A stretch of 53,173 nucleotides of DNA, from contig JAOPVF010000368.1 in assembly GCA_025963195.1 (NCBI GenBank), forward strand, positions 1-53,173. Direction: 5' to 3'. This stretch comes from Mycobacterium sp. (GTDB lineage: Bacteria; Actinomycetota; Actinomycetes; Mycobacteriales; Mycobacteriaceae). Every line of letters begins with the position of its first letter. Position 1 is the stretch's first letter. The notes under the pieces are model-generated. The model was given only the letters and a program-made list of their open reading frames with translations, was not told the origin of the DNA and did not search any database. The position numbers were made by a program, and so were the translations under genes. This document shows positions 1 to 9,059 of the stretch, piece after piece.

Positions 1-6
1 TTCCGC

Positions 7-630
7 ATGACAACTCCTGCTGTACCGAGCCTGTTGCCGCACCTGTGGAAGTCGGCTCTGGTTTCCGGCGTGCTGGCCGTCGCGCTCGGCGTCGCGGTTG
101 TGGCGTGGCCGGGGATCTCGATCGCCGTCGCTGCCATCTTCTTCGGCGCCTACCTGCTGGTGACGGGTATCCAGCAGGTAATCTTCGCGTTCAGCCTGCA
201 CGTCGCCGCAGGCGGTCGCGTCCTGCTGTTCATCAGCGGCGCCGCCTCACTGATCCTTGCGGTGCTCGCGTTCCGGCACCTCTACGACGCGGTGTTGCTG
301 ATGGCCATCTGGATCGCCGTCGGCTTCGTCTTCCGCGGCGTGGCGACAACTGTTTCAGCGATCAGCGACCCGACATTGCCGGGTCGTTGGTGGAACATCT
401 TCGTCGGCGCCATAAGCCTCATCGCCGGCGTGGTGGTGCTGGCCTCGCCGTTCGAATCGCTGGCCACGCTCACGCTGGTGGTCGGCATCTGGCTGATCGT
501 CATCGGCGTGATGGAGGTCGTCGCGTCGTTCGGCATTCGCGCCACCACCAAGAAGGTGGAGGCCAAGCCCGCCGCCGGCGTCGCCCCGGAGGCCCCGGAG
601 GCCACCGAAGCGAAGGAATCCACCAGCTGA
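7..630 (+). CDS. HdeD-like/DUF308 small multi-pass membrane protein with Ala/Glu-rich tail
   Basis: ORF with repeated hydrophobic helices (VALGVAVVAWPGISIAVAAIFFGAYLLVTG), followed directly by cydA as in other mycobacteria. Confidence 0.8.
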   Translation: MTTPAVPSLLPHLWKSALVSGVLAVALGVAVVAWPGISIAVAAIFFGAYLLVTGIQQVIFAFSLHVAAGGRVLLFISGAASLILAVLAFRHLYDAVLLMAIWIAVGFVFRGVATTVSAISDPTLPGRWWNIFVGAISLIAGVVVLASPFESLATLTLVVGIWLIVIGVMEVVASFGIRATTKKVEAKPAAGVAPEAPEATEAKESTS

Positions 631-666
631 ATCTGGGCCTGACCAGGGTCATGGCCCTTTGCCGCG

Positions 667-693
667 TTGTCTACTACAATTCGTCGTAGACAA
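667..693. promoter_or_regulatory. 27-bp near-perfect palindrome upstream of cydA (TTGTCTACTACAATTCGTCGTAGACAA)
   Basis: 11-nt arms around a 5-nt centre (AATTC), one arm mismatch, about 27 bp before the cydA ATG. Confidence 0.7.
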
Positions 694-719
694 GAGCTGC
701 AGCTCGGAAGATGGGGCAC

Positions 720-2168
720 ATGGACCCGCTCGACGTGTCACGGTGGCAGTTCGGCATCACCACCGTCTACCACTTCATATTCGTCCCGCTGACCATCGGC
801 CTTGCCCCGCTGATCGCGGTCATGCAGACCGTGTGGGTGATCACCGACAACCCGGCCTGGTACCGACTCACCCGTTTCTTCGGCAAGTTGTTCCTGATCA
901 ACTTCGCCATCGGCGTGGCCACCGGCATCGTGCAGGAATTCCAGTTCGGGATGAACTGGAGCGAGTACTCGCGTTTCGTCGGTGACGTCTTCGGCGCTCC
1001 CCTCGCGATGGAGGGCCTGGTCGCGTTCTTCTTCGAGTCGACGTTCCTCGGGCTGTGGATCTTCGGGTGGACGCGCCTGCCCCGGCTGGTGCACCTGGCG
1101 TGCATCTGGGTGGTCGCGATTGCGGTGAACATGTCGGCGTTCTTCATCATCGCCGCGAACTCCTGGATGCAGCACCCGGTCGGTGCCCGATTCAACCCGG
1201 AGACGGGTCGCGCCGAACTGATCAGCATCGTCGCGTTGTTCACCAACAACACTGCGACGGCAGCGTTCTCGCACGCGGTGACCGGTGCCTTCCTCACCGC
1301 GGGCACATTCGTCGCAGGGGTCTGCGCATGGTGGTTGGTTCGGGCGCGCGAGAGCGACGAAGCTCGCACCGTGTACCGCCCCGCCACCATCCTGGGTTGC
1401 CTCGTCGCATTGGCCGCCGCGGCGGGTCTCGGGCTCACCGGCGACGCCCAGGGCAAGCTGATGTTCCAGCAGCAGCCGATGAAGATGGCCAGCGCGGAAT
1501 CGCTGTGCCACACCGAAACCGATCCCGACTTCTCGATTCTCACCATCGGGACGCACAACAACTGCGACAGCGTCACCCACCTCATCGAGGTGCCCTACGT
1601 GCTGCCCTTCCTCGCCGAGGGAAGGTTCGACGGGGTCAAGCTCGATGGTGTCAAGGACCTTCAGGACGAGTACCAGGCGAAGTTCGGGCCCGGCGACTAC
1701 CGCCCCAACCTGTTCGTCACCTACTGGGCGTTCCGCGCAATGATCGGGTTGCTCGCGGTCCCAGGGCTGTTCGCGGTCGTCGCGCTGTGGCTCACCCGGC
1801 GTGGCCGCATCCCCGACCAGCGCTGGTTCGCATGGTTCGCGGTCCTCGTGCTGCCAACCCCGTTCCTGGCCAACAGCGCCGGATGGGTGTTCACCGAGAT
1901 GGGCAGGCAGCCATGGGTGGTAGTGCCGAACCCGACCGGTGACCAGATGATCCGGCTGACCGTCGACCACGGTGTGTCCGGACATTCGGCAGGTCTGGTT
2001 CTGACGTCGCTGATCACGTTCACCGCTCTCTACGCGGGTCTTGCGGTGATCTGGTTCTGGCTGCTGCGCCGGTACGTGGTCGAGGGTCCGCTGGAGCACG
2101 ACTCAGAACCCGCGCCGCCGAAACCGCCGGGCGACGACGAAATCGCGCCCCTGTCGTTCGCGTACTGA
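720..2168 (+). CDS. cydA: cytochrome bd ubiquinol oxidase subunit I
   Basis: MDPLDVSRWQFGITTVYHFIFVPLTIGLAP start and GRQPWVV motif are CydA hallmarks; alternative in-frame ATG at 711. Confidence 0.97.
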   Translation: MDPLDVSRWQFGITTVYHFIFVPLTIGLAPLIAVMQTVWVITDNPAWYRLTRFFGKLFLINFAIGVATGIVQEFQFGMNWSEYSRFVGDVFGAPLAMEGLVAFFFESTFLGLWIFGWTRLPRLVHLACIWVVAIAVNMSAFFIIAANSWMQHPVGARFNPETGRAELISIVALFTNNTATAAFSHAVTGAFLTAGTFVAGVCAWWLVRARESDEARTVYRPATILGCLVALAAAAGLGLTGDAQGKLMFQQQPMKMASAESLCHTETDPDFSILTIGTHNNCDSVTHLIEVPYVLPFLAEGRFDGVKLDGVKDLQDEYQAKFGPGDYRPNLFVTYWAFRAMIGLLAVPGLFAVVALWLTRRGRIPDQRWFAWFAVLVLPTPFLANSAGWVFTEMGRQPWVVVPNPTGDQMIRLTVDHGVSGHSAGLVLTSLITFTALYAGLAVIWFWLLRRYVVEGPLEHDSEPAPPKPPGDDEIAPLSFAY

Positions 2169-2178
2169 GGAGCAGTCC

Positions 2179-3219
2179 ATGGCACTGCAGGACTTCTGGT
2201 TCATCGCCCTTGCGGCGCTGTTCGTCGGCTTCTTCGTGCTCGAGGGCTTCGACTTCGGCATCGGCATGTTGATGAAGACGTTCGGCCGGGTCGCCAAGGG
2301 GGACCGCGAACAGCATCAGCGCGCCGCCCTCAACACGATCGGCCCCGTGTGGGACGGCAACGAGGTGTGGCTGATCACTGCGGCCGGTGCGATGTTCGCG
2401 GCGTTCCCCGGGATGTACGCCACCCTCTTCTCGGGGCTGTACCTACCGCTGCTGGTGATCCTGGTGTCGATGATCCTGCGTATCTGCGCCATCGAGTGGC
2501 GCGGCAAGATCGACGACCCGCGCTGGCGGGAGTGGGCCGACCTCGGCATCGCCATCGGCTCCTGGGTGCCCGCGGTGTTGTGGGGCGTGGTCTTCGCCGC
2601 ACTGGTCCGCGGCCTTCCGGTCAACGCGGACAAACAGATTCACCTGTCCCTCACAGACGTGTTCAACCCGTACACGCTGCTCGGTGGACTGGCCACCGCA
2701 GGCCTCTTCGCGTTCCACGGGGCATTGTTCGCACGGCTGAAGACCGAAGGCGCCGTGCGCGACGACGCGACCAGATTCGCCGCAAGGCTCGCCCTGCCGG
2801 TGACCACGGCCGTTGCCGCGTTCGGGGTGTGGACCCAGCTCGCTCACGGCAAGGACTGGACCTGGCTGATCCTCGGCTTCGCCATCGTCTCCCAGCTGTC
2901 GGCCGTCATGCTGGTACTGAGCAAGGGCAGCGACGGATGGGCGTTCACGTGCACGGCATGGACGGTCGCCGCCGTGGTGATCCTGCTGTTCGCGGTGTTG
3001 TACCCGAACCTGGTGCCGTCGACGCTGAATCCCGACTGGAGCCTCACCGTGCAGAACGCGTCCTCGACGCCGTACACGTTGAAGATCATGAGCTGGGCTG
3101 CGCTGATCTTCGCCCCGCTGGTCATCACCTATCAGGCATGGACGTATTGGGTTTTCCGGCAACGCATCTCGGCCGACCGGATCCCCGCCCCGATCGGGCT
3201 GTCGCGGCCACCGACGTGA
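2179..3219 (+). CDS. cydB: cytochrome bd ubiquinol oxidase subunit II
   Basis: LQDFWFIALAALFVGFFVLEGFDFGIGML and GPVWDGNEVWLI motifs. Confidence 0.97.
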   Translation: MALQDFWFIALAALFVGFFVLEGFDFGIGMLMKTFGRVAKGDREQHQRAALNTIGPVWDGNEVWLITAAGAMFAAFPGMYATLFSGLYLPLLVILVSMILRICAIEWRGKIDDPRWREWADLGIAIGSWVPAVLWGVVFAALVRGLPVNADKQIHLSLTDVFNPYTLLGGLATAGLFAFHGALFARLKTEGAVRDDATRFAARLALPVTTAVAAFGVWTQLAHGKDWTWLILGFAIVSQLSAVMLVLSKGSDGWAFTCTAWTVAAVVILLFAVLYPNLVPSTLNPDWSLTVQNASSTPYTLKIMSWAALIFAPLVITYQAWTYWVFRQRISADRIPAPIGLSRPPT

Positions 3220-4841
3220 ATCGGCTGCACGCCTCGACCGCGATGCGGCGGCATCTGGCCGCATCAGTTTGCTGTGGCGTTGTGATCACCGGCAGCGCGG
3301 TCGCGTCCGCCGTCCTGCTGGCGCACGTCATCTCGGGTGTCATCACCGATCCCGCGTCACGCACGGTGTCGCACTGGTCGGGTGCATTGTGGATCCTGTT
3401 GACGCTCTGGCTCGTTCGCGCGGCCGCCCAGTGGCTGCAGGCCCGGCTGAGCCAGCGCGGCGCGACGGCGGTGATCGCCGAGTTCAACGAGCGCGTGCTG
3501 ACAACGGTCTGTGCGCTGTCCCCGCCCCAACTCGCCGCCAGCAGGGACGAGGCGGCCGTCCTCGCCACCCGTGGCCTCGACGGCCTGCGGCCGTACTTCA
3601 CCCGCTACCTGCCCGCGGTGATCCTGGCCGGGCTCATCACGCCCGCCGCGGTGGTCGTGATGGCCGGCTACGACCTGCGGTCGGCGGTGATCGTGTTGAT
3701 CGCCCTGCCGCTGGTCCCACTGTTCATGGTGCTGATCGGTCTGGCCACCGCCGAACGGTCGGCGGCGTCACTGGCGGCGATGACCACGCTGCAGTCCCGT
3801 CTGCTCGACCTCATCGCAGGCATCCCGACCCTGCGGGCGCTCGGCCGAGCCGACGGGCCCGCCCACCGCATCGCCGAACTCGCTGCGGCGCACCGCCGTT
3901 CCACGATGGCCACGCTGCGGATCACGTTCCTCTCCGCGCTCGTACTGGAGCTACTCGCCACCCTCGGCGTCGCCCTCGTCGCGGTCGGCGTCGGGCTCCG
4001 GCTGGTGTTCGGCGAGGTGGAGCTGTCGACCGCGCTGACGGCACTGCTGCTAGCACCCGAGGTGTTCTGGCCCCTGCGCCGCGTTGGCACGGAGTTCCAC
4101 GCCGCGCAGGACGGGAAGACGGCCGCGGAGAAGGCATTCGGCATTCTCGACGCTGCGCCGGCTCCGATCGGCGGGACGCTCTCGGTGGCCGCCGCTGGTG
4201 CGTCGATCCGGCTCGAGGGCGTGTCCGTCGACGGCCGCGACGGCGCCGCACCGCATCGGTTGACGGCCGACGTCGAGCCCGGTTCGGTCACCGTGCTGAC
4301 CGGTCCCAACGGCGCGGGCAAGAGCACCACGCTGCAGGTCATCCTCGGGTTGACGAGGCCGACGTCGGGGCGGGTACTGGTCGCCGGAGTGGACGTCGAG
4401 CACCTCGACCCGCGGGCCTGGTGGTCACAGGTGGCGTGGCTGACCCAACGTCCGGCCCTGGTGCCTGGCACGCTGCGCGAGAACCTCGAGCTGTTCGGTG
4501 CCATCGACGATCTCGACGACGCTTGCCGCACAGCGGGTTTCGACGAGGTGCTGGCCACCCTGCCCTCCGGGTTGGACACGATGATCGGTCGGGGCGGCGA
4601 AGGTCTGTCCCTCGGCCAGCGCCAGCGTCTCGGCATCGCCCGCGTCCTCGGTTCCCGGGCGCCCGTCCTGCTCCTCGACGAGCCGACGTCGCACCTCGAC
4701 GCCGAACTGGAGGATCGGATCCTGCATGCCATCGCCGAACGGGCGCGAGCGGGAGCGGCCGTGGTGCTGGTCGGCCACCGCGAGCGGGTGATCGCCACCG
4801 GTGACCGCGTCGTGCACGTCGGAGGTGAGGTTCTTGTCTGA
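3216..4841 (+). CDS. cydD: thiol reductant ABC exporter subunit CydD
   Basis: TM domain plus ABC ATPase (GPNGAGKST, LSLGQRQRLGIARVL, LLLDEPTSHLD); GTG start overlaps cydB stop. Confidence 0.93.
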   Translation: MNRLHASTAMRRHLAASVCCGVVITGSAVASAVLLAHVISGVITDPASRTVSHWSGALWILLTLWLVRAAAQWLQARLSQRGATAVIAEFNERVLTTVCALSPPQLAASRDEAAVLATRGLDGLRPYFTRYLPAVILAGLITPAAVVVMAGYDLRSAVIVLIALPLVPLFMVLIGLATAERSAASLAAMTTLQSRLLDLIAGIPTLRALGRADGPAHRIAELAAAHRRSTMATLRITFLSALVLELLATLGVALVAVGVGLRLVFGEVELSTALTALLLAPEVFWPLRRVGTEFHAAQDGKTAAEKAFGILDAAPAPIGGTLSVAAAGASIRLEGVSVDGRDGAAPHRLTADVEPGSVTVLTGPNGAGKSTTLQVILGLTRPTSGRVLVAGVDVEHLDPRAWWSQVAWLTQRPALVPGTLRENLELFGAIDDLDDACRTAGFDEVLATLPSGLDTMIGRGGEGLSLGQRQRLGIARVLGSRAPVLLLDEPTSHLDAELEDRILHAIAERARAGAAVVLVGHRERVIATGDRVVHVGGEVLV

Positions 4842-6366
4842 GGCACTCGCCTTGCTCCGCCCACGCTGGTCGCGTCTGGTCCTGGCCGTCACGCTCGGGG
4901 TACTCGCGCTCGGCAGTGCGCTGGCGCTGGCCGGGGTGTCGGCGTGGTTGATCACGCGGGCGTGGCAGATGCCGCCGGTGCTCGACCTGACCGTCGCCGT
5001 GGTGGCGGTCCGCGCGCTCGGCATCTCGCGCGGAGTGCTCGGGTACTGCGAACGGCTCGCATCGCACGACACCGCACTACGCGCCGCGGGCAGCGCCCGC
5101 ACGCAGCTGTACCGCAGGCTGGTCGACGCCCCTGCGGAGACTGCGCTGCGCCTGCACAGCGGTGAGCTGGTGTCACGGGTTGGTTCCTCGGTCGACGAAC
5201 TCGCCGACGTGCTCGTCCGCGCGGTCCTGCCGATTGCCGTGGCCGCGGTGTTGTCGTCGGCCGCCGTGGTGGCCATCGCCGTCATCTCCCCCGCCGCCGC
5301 TGCCGTCCTCGCGGGCTGCCTCCTGCTCGCGGGCGTGTTCGCGCCGTGGCTGGCCGCCCGGGCGGCGACCGCCACCGAAGAGGCTGCCGTCGGCCATCAT
5401 TCGAGGCGGGACGCGGCCACGATGCTGGCGCTGGAGCACGCCCCGGAGCTACGGGTGGGCGGTCGCCTCGACGACGTGATCGCCGAATCCACGCGGCAAC
5501 AGCACGTGTGGGGCTCCGCCGCCGACCGGGCGGCGGCTCCAGCCGCGTTCGCCGCGGCGGTGCCGACCCTCGCACTCGGCGCGAGCGCACTCGGCGCGCT
5601 GATCGCGGGAATCTCGTTGGCCCCGTTCGTCGCCCCGACCACCCTCGCGATCCTGATGCTGCTTCCGCTCTCGGCGTTCGAGGCGACCACGGCACTGCCT
5701 GCCGCGGCCATCCAACTGACCCGCGCCCGCATCGCCATCCGCCGCCTGACCGAACTCACCGAACCGGACCCGAACCGTCGCGCACGACCGGTGGTGTCGC
5801 CCGTCGACGTCCGACCGGGTGACCGGCTGGCCGTCGTCGGTCCCAGCGGTTGCGGAAAGACGACGATGCTGATGGCCATCGCAGCCGCACCCACTCCCCG
5901 AGTCGCTTCGCTCCTGCCCGCCGAACGGGAAGCAGGACTCTTCGCCGAGGACGCGCATCTGTTCGACACCACGGTCCGCGACAACCTCCTCGTCGCGCGC
6001 GGCGATGCCACCGACGCCGACCTGACCTCTGCGCTGGCGCTCGTCGGTCTGCAGCCGTGGCTCGACGGCCTGTCCGAGGGTCTGTCCACCATCCTGCAAG
6101 GCGGCGCTGCCGCAGTCTCGGCAGGCCAGCGCAGACGGCTGCTGCTGGCGCGCGCCCTCGTCTCGTCGTTCCCGATCGTGCTGCTCGACGAGCCGACCGA
6201 ACACCTCGACGCCGCCGACGGTGAGCGCATCCTGACCGACTTGCTCACCCCAGGTGCACTGTTCCCCGCCGACCGTGGCGTCGTGTTGGCGACGCACCAC
6301 CTGCCCGATGGCATTTCCTGCCCGATCCTGTCATTGCGCGCCGGCGAGTACTCTCGGCAGACATGA
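4825..6366 (+). CDS. cydC: thiol reductant ABC exporter subunit CydC
   Basis: TM domain plus ABC ATPase (GPSGCGKTT, VSAGQRRRLLLARAL, LLDEPTEHLD); start (GTG 4825 or TTG 4834) uncertain. Confidence 0.9.
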   Translation: MRFLSEALALLRPRWSRLVLAVTLGVLALGSALALAGVSAWLITRAWQMPPVLDLTVAVVAVRALGISRGVLGYCERLASHDTALRAAGSARTQLYRRLVDAPAETALRLHSGELVSRVGSSVDELADVLVRAVLPIAVAAVLSSAAVVAIAVISPAAAAVLAGCLLLAGVFAPWLAARAATATEEAAVGHHSRRDAATMLALEHAPELRVGGRLDDVIAESTRQQHVWGSAADRAAAPAAFAAAVPTLALGASALGALIAGISLAPFVAPTTLAILMLLPLSAFEATTALPAAAIQLTRARIAIRRLTELTEPDPNRRARPVVSPVDVRPGDRLAVVGPSGCGKTTMLMAIAAAPTPRVASLLPAEREAGLFAEDAHLFDTTVRDNLLVARGDATDADLTSALALVGLQPWLDGLSEGLSTILQGGAAAVSAGQRRRLLLARALVSSFPIVLLDEPTEHLDAADGERILTDLLTPGALFPADRGVVLATHHLPDGISCPILSLRAGEYSRQT

Positions 6367-6818
6367 CCGGGTATCCCGGCGGGTATCCTCCTCCGCCGCA
6401 GCAGCCTTACTACGGCGGCTATCCACCGCCGCCGATGGGGCCGAAGAACGGCCTCGGCATCTCCGCACTCGTCACCGCGATCATCGGCCTGGTGTTCTGC
6501 TGGACGGTGGTCGGCGGCGTCGTACTCGGCGTACTCGCGGCGATCCTCGGGATCGTCGGCTACAGCCGGGCGAAGCGCGGCCAGGCCACCAACGCGGGCA
6601 TCGCCATCGCCGGGGTCGTCCTCGGTGCGCTCGCCGTCATCGCGTCGCTCGTCTTCATCCCCATCTGGATGGGCGTGTTCTCCGAGGTCGGCGGCACCGA
6701 CTACATGGACTGCGTGGCCCGCGCGGGCTCGGACCCGAAAGCCGTTGAGGGGTGCGTGAACCAGCTCCAGAATCGGGTGGAGAACCAGTTCAGCATCACC
6801 GTAACGCCAACGCCCTAG
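6363..6818 (+). CDS. DUF4190 domain membrane protein
   Basis: Pro/Tyr-rich N-terminus (PPPPQQPYYGGYPPPPMGPKNGLGI) plus two hydrophobic helices. Confidence 0.8.
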   Translation: MTGYPGGYPPPPQQPYYGGYPPPPMGPKNGLGISALVTAIIGLVFCWTVVGGVVLGVLAAILGIVGYSRAKRGQATNAGIAIAGVVLGALAVIASLVFIPIWMGVFSEVGGTDYMDCVARAGSDPKAVEGCVNQLQNRVENQFSITVTPTP

Positions 6819-8176
6819 CCGGTAAGGTGCCGCCTGCGCGGCATGAACTCCAACGACAGCAGCACGACCAGCAGCGGCACCACCTGCGTCAACGACAGCA
6901 GCACGTACCGCCGGTCTCCCAGCGCGTGGAACTTGCGCAGGTACCGGTACAGCGACTCCAGCGCGATCAGCGCGTCGCCGAGGTGGATGGCGGTGTAGCA
7001 CAGGTTCTGCATCCTGCCGCGGTTCGCGTCGTCGAAGATCTCCGGGAACCCGGCGAAGGCGAGCGAAAGACGCACGGTACCTTGCTGTTTGGCGGCACCG
7101 ATCATGTCGACTGTCAAACGCTCATCGAGACCGTTGGGGGCACCGCGGCGGCGCCATGGTACGTCGAGGGTGATGTCGCTTCCGCGTCCGGCAGTCGCAT
7201 ACCGGTGGAAGCCTTGCACCCTCCCATGCTGGTCGCGGGCAATGATCAACTGGATGCCGGGATGGCGGCCCTCCAACGCTCCGTCGAGGATCATCGAGAA
7301 GCCACGTTCGGTACGCGAACCGCTTGGCGACGCCAGCAACACGTCGGTCAGTTCGGCGAGCAGATCGCGATCGAGGCCCTGCTCGGCGACGATCTCGGTG
7401 GTGACCCCGGAATTCCTGGTGCGCTGCACCGCCTGTCGCAGATTGCGGAACCGGCGGCCTGCCATGTCGAATTCCGCCACGTCGATCACCACGTCACGTC
7501 CGATCGGCACCGGCCGCAGCACCTGCCCGATCACGGTGACGTCCGACCACAGATCCAGCCGGTGCTGGCTGCAGCCGAGCACCACGATGCGCCAGCCCCA
7601 GGCGTGGCACATGCTGACGAAATCGTGCACCAGGTCTGGGAATTGGGCTTCGTCGCCGATCGGATCCCCACTGACCACTGCATAGCCGCAGCGGGTGCGG
7701 TAAGCGATCGCCGCGGTGCCGTCGGAGTTGAAGTGGTGACACTTCGTGGCCTGCATGGCGAACGGCGCGAGTGGGTCGCCCGACGTGGCCGAGACCAGTG
7801 CCCAAACCTTGGCCCGGTCAGCCGGATTGGGCCGGGCGGCGGTCGGCCACACGAGTGCCACGCCCGCGGCGATCACGAAGGCGTTGCCCAACGTGTCGAC
7901 GAACACCACCCGTGCCGCGAACCCGGCGAGCAGCAGGGCCAGCGCCATCCAGCCGTGTGCCGCCGTCACCGGCCTGCCGAGGAAGATGCCGCGCGCGATG
8001 AAGGCCACCGTGACGAAGAGCGTCAGCACCCACTCGGGCTCCCTGTGGTCGTGGAACACGATCAGGACCAGCCAGCAGAACACGCTGAGCAGCGCGAGCG
8101 AGCTGATCCAGCGGGCCGCCGGAGAGTGCACGTGCACGACGACCCGCTCGCGGGCACGCACCCTCGTGTTAGCCAC
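6815..8176 (-). CDS. DUF2156 (LysX/MprF C-terminal-like) membrane protein
   Basis: N-terminal TM helices then ATKCHHFNSDGTAAIAYRTRCGYAVVSGDPIGD; next to tesB and cyd genes as around Rv1619. Confidence 0.8.
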   Translation of the reverse strand: MANTRVRARERVVVHVHSPAARWISSLALLSVFCWLVLIVFHDHREPEWVLTLFVTVAFIARGIFLGRPVTAAHGWMALALLLAGFAARVVFVDTLGNAFVIAAGVALVWPTAARPNPADRAKVWALVSATSGDPLAPFAMQATKCHHFNSDGTAAIAYRTRCGYAVVSGDPIGDEAQFPDLVHDFVSMCHAWGWRIVVLGCSQHRLDLWSDVTVIGQVLRPVPIGRDVVIDVAEFDMAGRRFRNLRQAVQRTRNSGVTTEIVAEQGLDRDLLAELTDVLLASPSGSRTERGFSMILDGALEGRHPGIQLIIARDQHGRVQGFHRYATAGRGSDITLDVPWRRRGAPNGLDERLTVDMIGAAKQQGTVRLSLAFAGFPEIFDDANRGRMQNLCYTAIHLGDALIALESLYRYLRKFHALGDRRYVLLSLTQVVPLLVVLLSLEFMPRRRHLTG

Positions 8177-9044
8177 CGGAACCAGATCCTGGGAAGTACT
8201 TGACGATTCCCTCCTGAACCACCGTGGCCAGCACGCGTCCGGATTCGTCGAAGAAGTGTCCGGTGCCAAGGCCACGGGAGTCGGCGGCGACCGGCGACGA
8301 CGTCGAGTAGAGCACCCACTCGTCGAACCGGATGGGCCGGTGAAACCACACCGAGTGGTTCATGCTGACCGCGAAGATGCGGTCGAAACCCCACGACAGA
8401 CCGTGCGTGGTGATGATCGAGTCGAGGACGGTGGTGTCCGACGAGTACACCAACGCCGCGGTGTGCATCAGCGGGTCTTCGGGCATCTCGCCGTCGGCCT
8501 TCAGCCATACCCGGTTGTGGGGCAGCTTCTCCCCCTTGTCGCGCATGACCCAGGCAGGGTCGTTGGTGTAGCGCCATTCGATGGGGCGAAGAGCGTCGAC
8601 GAAGTGCGGCACGGTCGCCTCATACCCACGGAGCAACTCGTCAATCGTCGGCAAGTCGTACGGGACAGGAACGTCCGGCATGTCGACGTCGTGCTCGAGA
8701 CCGCGTCCACCCGACAGGTGCGAGACCAACGCCGAACCCAAGAGCACGCCGTCCTGCATCACGTCGACGCGCCGGTTGGCGAACCGGCGTTCGTCGCGCA
8801 ACCGCACGACGTGGAATTCCAGGTCCTTCGCCGGGTCACCGCCCGCGACGAAGTGCATCGACAGCGCGCTGGGCGGCAGGTCGTGCCGCAGTGTCCGGCC
8901 GGCTGCGACGAACGCCTGCGCCATCATCTGGCCACCGAACGTCCGAGGCGGGTTTCTGCTCGGATGCCCGCCGGTGAACGTGTCGTCGTCCACCCGGTGA
9001 AGGTCGAGTACTGCCAGCAACTCGTTCAAGTCGCCGGTAGACAA
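8169..9044 (-). CDS. tesB: acyl-CoA thioesterase II
   Basis: GGHPSRNPPRTFGGQMMAQAF and SMNHSVWFHRPIRFDEWVLY motifs. Confidence 0.93.
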   Translation of the reverse strand: MSTGDLNELLAVLDLHRVDDDTFTGGHPSRNPPRTFGGQMMAQAFVAAGRTLRHDLPPSALSMHFVAGGDPAKDLEFHVVRLRDERRFANRRVDVMQDGVLLGSALVSHLSGGRGLEHDVDMPDVPVPYDLPTIDELLRGYEATVPHFVDALRPIEWRYTNDPAWVMRDKGEKLPHNRVWLKADGEMPEDPLMHTAALVYSSDTTVLDSIITTHGLSWGFDRIFAVSMNHSVWFHRPIRFDEWVLYSTSSPVAADSRGLGTGHFFDESGRVLATVVQEGIVKYFPGSGSGG

Positions 9045-9059
9045 GGTGCCTCCTGCTGG

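Noticed and set aside
738-2099. 453-aa minus-strand ORF opposite cydA
   Set aside because: Shadow ORF of a strongly conserved gene; no recognisable motif.
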